Positions 34,609-43,254 of a stretch of DNA of 64,000 bases are shown piece by piece; within the stretch, counting starts at the first letter, position 1, and each line of letters starts with the position of its first letter. Position numbers and translations under genes: made by a program. The stretch spans positions 434,001-498,000 of the forward strand of contig NZ_CP026604.1 in the NCBI RefSeq assembly GCF_003063625.1, given 5' to 3'. Source of the stretch: Saccharobesus litoralis (GTDB lineage: Bacteria > Pseudomonadota > Gammaproteobacteria > Enterobacterales > Alteromonadaceae). The notes beneath the pieces were generated by a model. The model ran no database searches, was not told where the DNA came from, and worked only from the letters and a program-made list of their open reading frames with translations.

Positions 34609-34761
34609 ATGGGAAAATGGGTTGATAAAACAAATTGGCATTACAAAAATAAGACGATTAATTACCAAAAAGTTTTGCAAATTTACAACGATTATCGAAT
34701 CAGACAACATTTCATCCATATGCTTAAGCATTTAACACTTGAACAAGACAAAGATAATTAA
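34609..34761 (+). CDS. Possible small ORF (50 aa), doubtful
   Basis: Reading frame MGKWVDKTNWHYKNKTINYQ and on to HLTLEQDKDN, basic and aromatic-rich, with no close ribosome-binding site (GAGGGGG lies too far upstream). It may be chance in AT-rich DNA. Confidence 0.2.
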   Translation: MGKWVDKTNWHYKNKTINYQKVLQIYNDYRIRQHFIHMLKHLTLEQDKDN

Positions 34762-34796
34762 CAGACAAGTTACGCCGAATTGAGTTTTAAAAAGAA

Positions 34797-34863
34797 TGAG
34801 GTTTTAACAAAACTCAATGGTTAACAACGTTAAGGAAGTTAACCATGAAGCTGTAAAACCTCA
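34797..34863 (-). terminator. Nested hairpin after the FAD oxidoreductase gene
   Basis: Outer stem TGAGGTTTTA/TAAAACCTCA and inner GGTTAAC/GTTAACC. On the minus strand it is followed by TTCTTTTT, 14 bases after the stop codon, so it is a likely terminator. Confidence 0.6.
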
Positions 34864-34876
34864 ATTATAGAAGCTA

Positions 34877-37162
34877 TTACCAACAATGAATCGAGAACAA
34901 GGATGCAGGTACCTGCTGCGAAGGATGTTCAAATTCAATAATGAGTGTATCGGCACTGATAGGTTTTTCAAATGCCACATTATTAATTGTTTGATAGTTA
35001 TCCGTTACTTCTGCAATTACGCTACCGTCTGCTAACTTAACACGGTAGTTTTGCACTGTATAAGGCATGCGTTTTTCAGGATGAACCATCAACACGGTTT
35101 CCAATGCATGGTCTGTATCAGTGTCAAAATATAGTTGTATGCCTGAAATCTCTTGCGGAGTTGGCCATTTGACAGTCAGTGTTGGCTGCTCGTCAGTTAA
35201 ATCAGCAACCCAAGCATTAGCTTTTAACCATGGTCGTAAATGACCATTTGTTAAACTTTCCGTACTATAAGCTTGAATAGCAGGAGTCACAGTCATCGCT
35301 AAATTTTGTCCTTTAGGGCGACGTTCAGGAGTCCAAAACTCAAATTCATCTATCCCCGAATTAGCAGGCGCTTCTTGTTTACCTGTATTGGATACAGCCT
35401 TGTGCACTTTCTTAAATACGCTACAAGTACCTGTCAATAGCTGGTCTGTTGTTTGAACCGATATAGCTTCATTGCCTAATAAAGTCACAAATCCATACTG
35501 CTCACCTATATTGACATCAGAACAATCAAACTCAATAGATTGCTCTCCAGCCTGCAATTGCAACGTTTGTGATTTAAGCACCACTTCTGGCGTATAGTTA
35601 AAAGCTTTATCACTTACTCGTAACTCTAGGGTCAGCTCGGTCGCTTTTTCAGCGTTTACAATAAAGCTAAATGTCGGCGCCTTACCTGCATTAAACGGTA
35701 ATAGTTGAGCGACAGGTTGAGCTAGGTTCAACCACTCATCACTTGCTGGTAAACGAGTAATTTCTAGCGTAGAAGATGCAGAGATTTTGGCATTTGAAAT
35801 AATATTTGTCGAAAGGTCTAACTCTATTCCTGCCAAACCATGCCCTTTGCTATTGAGTCGATTTTGCAAGGTTTTCATATTGCTTGTTTCCAATATGTCT
35901 TTTGGCAACAAAGCTAAATCTTTACACATAGCCGCAGCTTCACCGACGGCTTGACCACCATGAGCACAGGTTATCATGACACGAGTCGAACCAAATGCCA
36001 TATGCGTTGCACTGATTATTCGCCCTGCATAATATAAATTATGAATATCGCGACTGATAAAACAACGATACGGTATTTGGTATACCCCTTTGGAGTGAAA
36101 TTGACTACAGGCTGGCTTATTTGAATAAACGCCTTCAGCGGGGTGAATATCGATTGCCCATCCACCAAAAGAAATCGCATCTTCAAATTGCGTTTGTTCC
36201 ACAATATCACGCTGAGTTAGCATATACTCGCCTTCAAAACGGCGACTTTCACGCTTACCCGGTACGGTGCCAATCCATTCTAATGTTAAATCATCAACAT
36301 CCTCAAACTCACCACTATTCTTGATGTAGTCCCAAATGCCATAAACAATTTTCCATAATTCCCATTTAATATCTTCTGTTTCATAAATAGTGTCACGAAC
36401 ACCGCCGTATTCAATCCACCAAAATTTACAACCAGAATCTGTTTCGCTTAAGTTTTTACAACGCGGTATTGCACCAATTTCTTCTTGCGTGTAGGCAAAT
36501 GAAGGCGCCTTATACTCAACAGGAGCATCAGCTCGCTTGCTGTAAAAAAACAAGGTATGCCCTAATAGGTCGTCATTGGCCTCTTCTGGCGCCAACCCTT
36601 CATCGAATTCGTGTTTAGCTTCGGCACCAATTCTAAACGCGGCTCCTGCATTAAACGCAACTAAGCCATCACCGGTAGCGTCACAAAACAATGATGCGTT
36701 AACCTGATAATGGGTTGAATTTTGACTACAAAACGCATCAATACTTTTAATCGTGTGATCGTCTATTTTATTGACTTGGTAAGCCGCCGTGTTTAATAAC
36801 AAAGTGATATTGGCTTCACTTTTTACCTTATCTAGTAAAATAGCATCAAATATGAGAGGGTTACCTTGATGATTTTGTCTAAGGTTATCTAACATAATCT
36901 CGTCAATTACCCCGCCTTCGCGAGACCAACGATTATTATTTCCCATGTGAGAAGTTGCACCTAGCGCCCATAAGCGAACTTCACTGGATGCATTACCACC
37001 CAATACTGGACGATCTTGAATTAACACTACGTTAGACCCTGCTCGAGCTGCTGATATTGCAGCGCAAACACCCGCTAAACCACCACCAGCAACAACAAAA
37101 TCTGTATTTATTGTCTCGACTTTATTTTGTCGAGTTACCTGACTAAAACTTTGTTTAAACAT
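34877..37162 (-). CDS. FAD-dependent oxidoreductase (FAD_oxidored family) with C-terminal accessory domain
   Basis: A 761-residue soluble protein. The N-terminal dinucleotide-binding motif VVAGGGLAGVCAAISAARAG is near residue 24, then LGGNASSEVR, CDATGDGLVAFNAGA, the tryptophan-rich middle WTWYGG-like region (CKFWWIEYGGVRDT), VPGKRESRRFEGEYMLTQRD and RCFISRDIHNLYYAGRIISA. The C-terminal 280 residues look like beta-sandwich carbohydrate-binding or discoidin-like modules (ISGIQLYFDTDTDHALETV). No signal peptide, so cytoplasmic. Such enzymes are common in polysaccharide-use loci, but the substrate is unknown. Divergent from an IclR regulator. Confidence 0.85.
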   Translation of the reverse strand: MFKQSFSQVTRQNKVETINTDFVVAGGGLAGVCAAISAARAGSNVVLIQDRPVLGGNASSEVRLWALGATSHMGNNNRWSREGGVIDEIMLDNLRQNHQGNPLIFDAILLDKVKSEANITLLLNTAAYQVNKIDDHTIKSIDAFCSQNSTHYQVNASLFCDATGDGLVAFNAGAAFRIGAEAKHEFDEGLAPEEANDDLLGHTLFFYSKRADAPVEYKAPSFAYTQEEIGAIPRCKNLSETDSGCKFWWIEYGGVRDTIYETEDIKWELWKIVYGIWDYIKNSGEFEDVDDLTLEWIGTVPGKRESRRFEGEYMLTQRDIVEQTQFEDAISFGGWAIDIHPAEGVYSNKPACSQFHSKGVYQIPYRCFISRDIHNLYYAGRIISATHMAFGSTRVMITCAHGGQAVGEAAAMCKDLALLPKDILETSNMKTLQNRLNSKGHGLAGIELDLSTNIISNAKISASSTLEITRLPASDEWLNLAQPVAQLLPFNAGKAPTFSFIVNAEKATELTLELRVSDKAFNYTPEVVLKSQTLQLQAGEQSIEFDCSDVNIGEQYGFVTLLGNEAISVQTTDQLLTGTCSVFKKVHKAVSNTGKQEAPANSGIDEFEFWTPERRPKGQNLAMTVTPAIQAYSTESLTNGHLRPWLKANAWVADLTDEQPTLTVKWPTPQEISGIQLYFDTDTDHALETVLMVHPEKRMPYTVQNYRVKLADGSVIAEVTDNYQTINNVAFEKPISADTLIIEFEHPSQQVPASLFSIHCW

Positions 37163-37222
37163 ACTTTACACCGAATTAAAATTTAGCTTCATTTTTCAGG
37201 ATAAGAAGCAATAAACCACTTT

Positions 37223-37274
37223 GTATCTATAATTAAAACAATTTAACACATTCGTATCTATATTTAAAACATTT
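37223..37274. promoter_or_regulatory. Direct repeats in the FAD oxidoreductase/IclR divergent gap
   Basis: GTATCTATAATTAAAACAAT (37223) and GTATCTATATTTAAAACATT (37254) repeat with a 31-bp period, three helical turns. Possible binding sites for the divergent IclR-type regulator. Confidence 0.45.
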
Positions 37275-37410
37275 GATGAGTAAATCAGCTAATTTAAGTA
37301 CAAGTCTGTACTAACTAGGTGAGTTTATTGGTATTATTAAAATTCAAGCGGGAACGAATTAATAAGTTTCCGGCAAATTCAAAGCTATATAATTGAAAAC
37401 GTAATTAATC

Positions 37411-38142
37411 ATGTCTGATGCCCCTAAAACGCAATTAAATCAAAGCTTAATTGATGGCATAGCCACCTTGCAGGAACTGGCTCTGTCTAGTAATCCCGTT
37501 GGTTGCCGCGAGCTCGCACGTCAATTACAAATGGATCCCACTCGTGTTAATCGCTTACTGCAAACACTAGAGCATATTGGTATAGCCCGAAAAACGGCCA
37601 AACGTAAGTACATGCCAGGCCCTGGAATGCACGTATTAGCAGCGCAAAGCTTGTTTGCATCAGGTTTAATCAATCATTGTATTGAGCCACTTGAAAGCCT
37701 AAAAAAATTCGGCCATATAGTTGCTTTAGGTATGCAATGGCGTGACCATATCAGCTATTTATATCATGCCCTGCCAGGTATGAGTTCTGACCAAGCTCTA
37801 GGCAGAATGGGACTATACCCTGCAAGTGCGGGCGGTATTGGCATGGCTATTTTTTCAACACTCACTGACAGCCAAATACGCGCTATTTATCAACACATGG
37901 ATGAAATACCTGCCTATCCAGAGGGTATAGAAGCGTTACTAGCCGAGGTAAACAAAACTCGTGAAAACGGTTATGCATATGTCGAAACAGTTGAAAACAC
38001 TCGTCAAACAGTAGCTGTGCCTGTGGGTAATCCTGCGTTTTGTGCTATTGGTGTATCGGGTTGGATCCCCGCAACCGCAGTTCCAGAGATTTATGCAGAA
38101 CTTAAAATTGTCGCAGAGAAAATTGACGAACAGACTCTCTAA
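37411..38142 (+). CDS. IclR-family transcriptional regulator
   Basis: A 243-residue regulator. N-terminal winged HTH (GCRELARQLQMDPTRVNRLLQTLEHIG, about residues 31-57), then the IclR effector domain (LYPASAGGIGMAIFSTL, RENGYAYVETVENTRQTVAVPV, CAIGVSG). It stands divergent to the FAD oxidoreductase gene and probably controls it through the repeated element between them. Effector unknown. Confidence 0.9.
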   Translation: MSDAPKTQLNQSLIDGIATLQELALSSNPVGCRELARQLQMDPTRVNRLLQTLEHIGIARKTAKRKYMPGPGMHVLAAQSLFASGLINHCIEPLESLKKFGHIVALGMQWRDHISYLYHALPGMSSDQALGRMGLYPASAGGIGMAIFSTLTDSQIRAIYQHMDEIPAYPEGIEALLAEVNKTRENGYAYVETVENTRQTVAVPVGNPAFCAIGVSGWIPATAVPEIYAELKIVAEKIDEQTL

Positions 38143-38239
38143 CGCTTAGTTCAACAACTATGTACTCATCAAAAGTTAAAGGTTTTATTACAGGGGACGA
38201 TACTATTTAGGAACATTTTAACAATAATAAGGAATTACG

Positions 38240-38650
38240 ATGAGTACTTGTTCATTTTTAATTACACAAATCGATACTGAGTTCGTTAATGATGGTAGCC
38301 AAGGTTCGCCGTTAGTTTACGCTTATAATACAGCGAATATTGAATGGGGAGCCATATGTAACAAACCCAGTATCCCTGTAAATAACTTCCCTATACTCTA
38401 TACAGACAGCCCCATACCGACTATTAGCTTTTTACAGGTTGCGACCTTACGAGGCCAATATCAACTTTATTGGAATGACGGTGTCGACGACCAAGCTATT
38501 ATTTTGTTGCAAGATTTAACAAGCACTAAGCCTTATCCAAATAACCAAACAGCATTATGGACAGGGCCGAAAACTAATCAAAATTTTAAACTCGTCATTG
38601 ACCAAACAGCGCCTGAAAATGAAAGTGGAATTAAATTAGTCGCTCTTTAA
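38240..38650 (+). CDS. Hypothetical protein (136 aa)
   Basis: A soluble protein without signal peptide, rich in Asn, Thr and aromatic residues, likely all-beta (VYAYNTANIEWGAI, TLRGQYQLYWNDGVDDQAIIL, TALWTGPKTNQNFKLVID). Good ribosome-binding site (AAGGAA) and a strong terminator after it, so it is a real single-gene unit. No family recognised. Confidence 0.65.
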   Translation: MSTCSFLITQIDTEFVNDGSQGSPLVYAYNTANIEWGAICNKPSIPVNNFPILYTDSPIPTISFLQVATLRGQYQLYWNDGVDDQAIILLQDLTSTKPYPNNQTALWTGPKTNQNFKLVIDQTAPENESGIKLVAL

Positions 38651-38657
38651 CCAATAC

Positions 38658-38690
38658 AACCAAGATCATTATTTATGATCTTGGTTTTCT
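38658..38690 (+). terminator. Intrinsic terminator of the 136-aa gene
   Basis: 12-bp stem AACCAAGATCAT/ATGATCTTGGTT with loop TATTT, followed by TTCTTTT. Confidence 0.88.
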
Positions 38691-38767
38691 TTTATTTTGT
38701 TTTACTGCTTTATATTATCTAGGTAAGCAAACCATTTCGATTACCCATTATTATTTGAATAAAAAAC

Positions 38768-39028
38768 GTAACTACTCAGCGTGTTTATAAATAGAATTGA
38801 ATTTCTCCCGCTGGTATAAAAAATTACCGTCATACCTGAGTATTCAGGTATCCAGCGCCTTTATTAAAGTAAACGGAGCTCACGTTTACTAAACAAAGTC
38901 ACTAGATTACCGCATTCGCAGGTTTCTTGTTCCAGACGAAACCTAAGTACCTACGTCCTGTAGGCACGGCAAAGACGAGGTAATTAGCAATACTAAGGCG
39001 CGTAAAACAAATTACGCTGAGTAGATAC
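38768..39028 (+). mobile_element. MITE-like element, copy 1 (261 bp)
   Basis: Non-coding element with inverted ends GTAACTACTCAGCGT / ACGCTGAGTAGATAC (one mismatch). Flanks TAAAAAAC and TAAAAAAA suggest an 8-bp target duplication. Internal hairpins include ATACCTGA/TCAGGTAT and AGTAAAC/GTTTACT. It is nearly identical over its whole length to the inverted copy at 56580-56840. Confidence 0.85.
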
Positions 39029-39103
39029 TAAAAAAACAAAAAATGTCTCAACTTTGAAATTGTTGTTTACACTTTAAATAGGTCAACAAACAAGGTAGCA
39101 AAA

Positions 39104-39751
39104 TTGAATATTGGCATTTACATCTATGACTATGCAGAGGTTTTAGATTTTTCAGGGCCTTATGAAGCATTTAGTACCGCCAGCCGTATTGAAAGCGAAT
39201 CTTTAATACAAATTGCAGCCATTAAATCAACAAAACTCACTCGCTTGATGGCCAGTGAAACGGCTTCACCATTTAACCCAATACTCATTGCTGAGCAGGA
39301 ATCAGCAGTTCGAGCCCGCTCAGGGTTTAAGGTGCTGCCTCATTACACTATTAAGAATCATCCAAAGCTTGATGTACTCATTGTAGTAGGTGGTATTCAC
39401 GACAACGAAATGTCTAATCAGACTGTCATTAATTGGATTAAAGCCCAAGCAGAACAAGTTGAAATTTTGGCGACTGTCTGCACCGGTGTTTTTATTGTTG
39501 CACAAGCCGGATGTTTAGGTGATCACAAGGTAACAACGCATTGGCACGACATTGATCAACTCCAAAACGAGTTTCCGGATTTAAAAGTCATTGGCAATCA
39601 TAGATGGGTAGACGAAGGAAAACTAGTGACATCTGGCGGCATTTCGGCAGGTATTGATATGAGCCTACATTTAATTGCTAGACTACATAACAAAGAGCTC
39701 GCAATACGCACGGCCAAAGAAATGGACTACCAGTGGCAAGATAGTGATTAA
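39104..39751 (+). CDS. DJ-1/PfpI-family protein (isonitrile hydratase/AraC-N-like)
   Basis: A 215-residue class I glutamine amidotransferase-like protein. Start TTG, preceded by a GGTAG site. N-terminal IGIYIYDYAEVLDFSGPYEAF matches the family's first strand. The nucleophile Cys is in ILATVCTGVFIVAQAG near residue 127, and GLMTSGGISAG-type LVTSGGISAGIDMSLHLIARL follows. Lacks the C-terminal AraC HTH, so it is the stand-alone form. Substrate unknown. An AraC-type regulator lies convergent downstream. Confidence 0.85.
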   Translation: MNIGIYIYDYAEVLDFSGPYEAFSTASRIESESLIQIAAIKSTKLTRLMASETASPFNPILIAEQESAVRARSGFKVLPHYTIKNHPKLDVLIVVGGIHDNEMSNQTVINWIKAQAEQVEILATVCTGVFIVAQAGCLGDHKVTTHWHDIDQLQNEFPDLKVIGNHRWVDEGKLVTSGGISAGIDMSLHLIARLHNKELAIRTAKEMDYQWQDSD

Positions 39752-39835
39752 ACAACCTTTATGTCTGCTGCTTAATGGCCCTTGCTGGGTTGCTTTCTCG
39801 CATAGGTATTATGGGTTATTGTGAAGTGATCATAG

Positions 39836-40705
39836 TCAGCGCTCATAAGCTTGATAACTTTTTGGCGTTTGCCCAACTAAATCACGAAAATCCTTAATAA
39901 GGTGAGATTGATCTGTGTAACCTAACCTCTCGACTAAATCCAAAATGTCCAACAGTCCCTGATCTAACATGGTAAGTGCTTGGTGTAAGCGATATTTGCG
40001 TATCAATAATTTAGGGCTAATGCCAAGAAAATGCCTAAAAGTGCGTTGGACAGAGCGGACCGATAGACCAAAATGATTAGCTAAACTGACAACACTGTCT
40101 ATACCTTGATCACTTTTGATAACAGATAACATTGCTATTAATTGCGCTCTACTTCGCGAAACAGGCTTAGATAGAGGCAACAGTAATTTCTCAAGCAACA
40201 AAATAACTTGCTGATCACACAGAGTCATTTGCTCCTTAGTTTTAGCTGACGGTTCGCTTAACACATTAATTTCATGAATCCCTTGTATTTGCTGCGCGAC
40301 TAGCTGGCTGTTAAATCCAAATTTAGCATCAGGTTTATCAACTTTATCCAGCCAATCTAGGCTGTTTAAACCTAAAGCGTCCACAAGCGCGCCAGATTGA
40401 AATTTGACCCCAACAATATATCCGCTACCTTGCATGATATATTGGTATTTTTTGCTTACTGGGCCCATTAATCTCATACCTGACACTCGGCTCGAATATT
40501 CAAACACAAGGTGGCTATTGGGATCCGGCAAATTCTCCTGTGCATGTTGGGTACCATCTAACAAGGACCAATTAACAAACCAATACTGCTCGACTAAGTT
40601 AGACAACGCATCGCTAGGTAAATAACGCCGTAACGTATAATGTTTATCACTTGTATGTTTGTGTAAAACACCCTTTACTTCAAGTGGATTAGTTTTAAAC
40701 GCCAT
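39836..40705 (-). CDS. AraC-family transcriptional regulator (DUF6597-type N-terminus)
   Basis: A 289-residue regulator. The N-terminal domain (LRRYLPSDALSNLVEQYWFVNW, LPDPNSHLVFEYS, GVKFQSGAL) is of the DUF6597/helix-turn-helix-associated type. The C-terminal AraC pair of HTHs is complete: DSVVSLANHFGLSVRSVQRTF and DILDLVERLGYTDQSHLIKDFRDLVGQTPKSY. Divergent from the DUF3224 gene, which it may regulate. Confidence 0.9.
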   Translation of the reverse strand: MAFKTNPLEVKGVLHKHTSDKHYTLRRYLPSDALSNLVEQYWFVNWSLLDGTQHAQENLPDPNSHLVFEYSSRVSGMRLMGPVSKKYQYIMQGSGYIVGVKFQSGALVDALGLNSLDWLDKVDKPDAKFGFNSQLVAQQIQGIHEINVLSEPSAKTKEQMTLCDQQVILLLEKLLLPLSKPVSRSRAQLIAMLSVIKSDQGIDSVVSLANHFGLSVRSVQRTFRHFLGISPKLLIRKYRLHQALTMLDQGLLDILDLVERLGYTDQSHLIKDFRDLVGQTPKSYQAYER

Positions 40706-40811
40706 AACATTGTTGATTATCCATCATTAATCCAGTGTCGTGTTTTTACAATAGCTCTGTCAATATCAATGTTAAGCTTCAGCAACAATTCAAAAACAAC
40801 AGGACATCATC

Positions 40812-41183
40812 ATGCTTTCAGGTGAATTTCAAATTACGCACTGGCAAGAAACAACAGAAAAAACATTTAGCGACGGTCGTAAACAAACTCTGGCCAAAGT
40901 TAATCAAACTTATAGCGGAGACATAATTGGGACAAGTGAATTACTATATCAAATGCACTATTCCGCTAATGGTAATGCAATATTTATTGGGCTTGAAACC
41001 CTTACTGCGCAGATACAAAATAAAAATACTGAACTGGTAATTAAACATTGTGGAACGTTTAAACAAGGAATTGCCAGCAGCGACTTTGAAATTATTGAAT
41101 GTCTAACTCAAGCCAATTTAATGGGTAAAAAAGGGCAATTCACCTCAACCTCAGAAGGTAAAGCTAATTATCAATTGCTCTAA
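40812..41183 (+). CDS. DUF3224-family protein
   Basis: A 123-residue soluble protein matching the DUF3224 beta-barrel pattern: GEFQITHWQETTEK, KVNQTYSGDIIGTSELLYQM, FIGLETLTAQI, LVIKHCGTFKQGIA and LTQANLMGKKGQF. Members are small allene-oxide-cyclase-like barrels of unknown role, often beside AraC-type regulators, as here (divergent, about 100 bases). Confidence 0.85.
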   Translation: MLSGEFQITHWQETTEKTFSDGRKQTLAKVNQTYSGDIIGTSELLYQMHYSANGNAIFIGLETLTAQIQNKNTELVIKHCGTFKQGIASSDFEIIECLTQANLMGKKGQFTSTSEGKANYQLL

Positions 41184-41309
41184 CTCACCAATATTTGTCG
41201 TTTAACCTTGGACATTATGTCGAATTTAAACAAAAACACGGTAAAGTGTGTTAACTTGATATTTAATTAATCGCTGCAAAAAATTAATATAAGGACACAC
41301 ACTTTTCCG

Positions 41310-41765
41310 ATGAAAATCAAACCATTACATGGAATAGAAAACATAAATTTTGGTGACACTAAGCAACAAATCATCGATTTTTTAGGCGAAGCCGATTCGG
41401 TTCAATTATTTAGCGGCCAAGCGACACAAGAACAAAAGACGGCACAATCTGAAATTCATTATTATGCAAAACACGCACTAACTCTATATTATGACGGCGA
41501 CTTAAACGCAAGATTATTTGGGATTTCAACCAGCCATGCGCAAGTACAATTCAAAGATATAAAGCTAATAGGGCTTACAGAACAAAATCTGCTAACGCAA
41601 TTTCCTCAACTCGAACTTGACGCTACTGACGGCTTTTTTAAAAATTATGTTGATAAACCTAATGAGTTGACGTTTTTAGTACGTAGCGGAGTCGTCAAGC
41701 GCATTGATATTGCACCTAATTTAATCACATTTTTTAAAACTTATGGCGAATGTTATTCCGCTTAA
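41310..41765 (+). CDS. Hypothetical protein (151 aa)
   Basis: A soluble protein without signal peptide, starting MKIKPLHGIENINFGDTKQQ, alternating strands and helices. The FGDTKQQIIDFLGEAD opening resembles small proteins that track substrate-like repeats (SmpA/BamE-like FGxTKxxVxxxLGxPD), but without the lipobox it is not BamE. AAGGA ribosome-binding site. No clear operon partner. Confidence 0.65.
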   Translation: MKIKPLHGIENINFGDTKQQIIDFLGEADSVQLFSGQATQEQKTAQSEIHYYAKHALTLYYDGDLNARLFGISTSHAQVQFKDIKLIGLTEQNLLTQFPQLELDATDGFFKNYVDKPNELTFLVRSGVVKRIDIAPNLITFFKTYGECYSA

Positions 41766-42024
41766 CGTTCAACTTGAGTATTGAATAAACTTAGTTAATT
41801 TATTACCCAATATAACCCGTTATTTTAACCACAGTTGTTGGCTTATTTACCTTTGTTCCACTTGGCCTTGAGTAATTTGATCATACCATGCACCTTTTCT
41901 ATTCTAATCAAATTATTGCCCATTCTGCCTTTACTAACAAACCAATTTAAATTACCAATTTGACAAACCAATTATTATTGATAATGTATTAGATAACTAT
42001 TGTTTATTTTTAAAGAGTTTTGTC

Positions 42025-42843
42025 ATGTCAAGTAACACACCACTAACTGATTCTGAAATTAGTCAATTGTCTGATACGCTATTTTCTGCCCGTTCTCAAA
42101 AACAAGTGCTAGAGAGTTATCCCGGTAAAGTTCCTTCTACCTTAGAAGAAGCTTATCAGGTACAAGATTTATCTATAAAAAAAGCAACAGAACAAATTGT
42201 TGGTTGGAAAATTGGTATGGTCCCTCCTGAATTACGTGAGCAAATGCAATCAGAACGTATTATGGGACCTATCTTTAGCAATGTTTATCATTACGTTGGT
42301 AAAGCACATCAAGATGGTGAAAAAGTGGATCTTCCCGTTTTCGACGGCGGCTTTATTGCTATTGAAGCTGAGCTTGTACTTGAAATTGCACAAGATATTA
42401 CACCAGGAAGTGTTGATACATCACAAGGTGTTGAGCACTTAGTGAAAAATGTTTATACCGGTATTGAAATTGCCAGCAGTGCGGTTCCCGATTTAAATAG
42501 CTATGGCCCTGCAGCAATCATTAGTGACTTTGGTAATAACTACGGTATGGTGGTTGGTAACCCTATTGAAGATTGGCAAAACGTCATTGCCAGAACACAA
42601 ACGTCTTTATACATAGATGGCGAGCTGATAAATCAAGCACCAACTAACGGTGTATTAAATGGCCCAATGGCTGCGTTGGCATTTTTAATAGATTGTAGTG
42701 CGAAACGTGGTATCACACTGCCAGCCGGAACGTTTGTTTGCTCAGGCGCGATCACCGGCGTACATGAAACCCTAGTTGGGGCTAAATCAACTGCCGATTT
42801 TGCTGAAGCTGGTAAAATAAACTTGGAATTGGTTAGTTTATAA
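42025..42843 (+). CDS. 2-keto-4-pentenoate hydratase/FAH-superfamily enzyme
   Basis: A 272-residue cytoplasmic enzyme of the MhpD-like branch of the fumarylacetoacetase superfamily: SLEEAYQVQ-type TLEEAYQVQDL near residue 40, VGWKIGMV, MGPIFSNVY, the metal ligands in FIAIEAELVLEIAQDI (ExE), GIEIASSAVPD, and GVLNGPMAALAFLID. Such enzymes hydrate or decarboxylate 2-keto acids from aromatic or sugar-acid breakdown. No partner pathway genes adjoin it, so the substrate is open. Confidence 0.85.
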   Translation: MSSNTPLTDSEISQLSDTLFSARSQKQVLESYPGKVPSTLEEAYQVQDLSIKKATEQIVGWKIGMVPPELREQMQSERIMGPIFSNVYHYVGKAHQDGEKVDLPVFDGGFIAIEAELVLEIAQDITPGSVDTSQGVEHLVKNVYTGIEIASSAVPDLNSYGPAAIISDFGNNYGMVVGNPIEDWQNVIARTQTSLYIDGELINQAPTNGVLNGPMAALAFLIDCSAKRGITLPAGTFVCSGAITGVHETLVGAKSTADFAEAGKINLELVSL

Positions 42844-42856
42844 TTGCGGCACCATA

Positions 42857-42883
42857 GGAAGCAAAACTAAGCATTTTGCTTCC
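42857..42883 (+). terminator. Terminator-like hairpin after the hydratase gene
   Basis: 10-bp stem GGAAGCAAAA/TTTTGCTTCC, loop CTAAGCA, 14 bases after the stop. A weak T-rich tail follows. Confidence 0.55.
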
Positions 42884-43254
42884 TCATATTCTTCATAGCC
42901 TTCAAAGTAATTCTCTCTCCTTTTTAACCATACGTGCCACTATTTTCGTTCTTAACACTATTATGGCCGTTATGTGTATATTGAATGCGCTGTTCTTTCC
43001 ATAGACAGTCCCCACAGATAGCCCACAAAATTTAGCAACAAAACTTTATCTTTTAACAACAACCGCTGTGTTTACCACCTTAACGTACCAGCATTTCACC
43101 TTATAATTATTATAAAATTCAAACTATTACTCGACTGGAACCAATTTGTCGCTATGCTGTCTATATAAAAACAATAAACATACAACCCTAAAACTGTATT
43201 TAAAACGTTGTATTAAGCAAAAAAGTAAAAAAACTAGGACAGCAAGGTAAAAAT
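42884..43254. other. 371-base intergenic region
   Basis: AT-rich sequence upstream of the HtrA-like gene; it must carry that gene's promoter. I see no repeat, palindrome or reading frame in it that I can support. Confidence 0.4.

Larger units (their letters stand above)
34403..34876. other. 474-base intergenic region
   Basis: AT-rich gap between two minus-strand genes. It holds the presumed promoter of the binding-protein gene, a possible 50-codon plus-strand reading frame (34609-34761) and a nested hairpin (34797-34863) after the FAD oxidoreductase gene. Nothing else was recognised. Confidence 0.6.
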
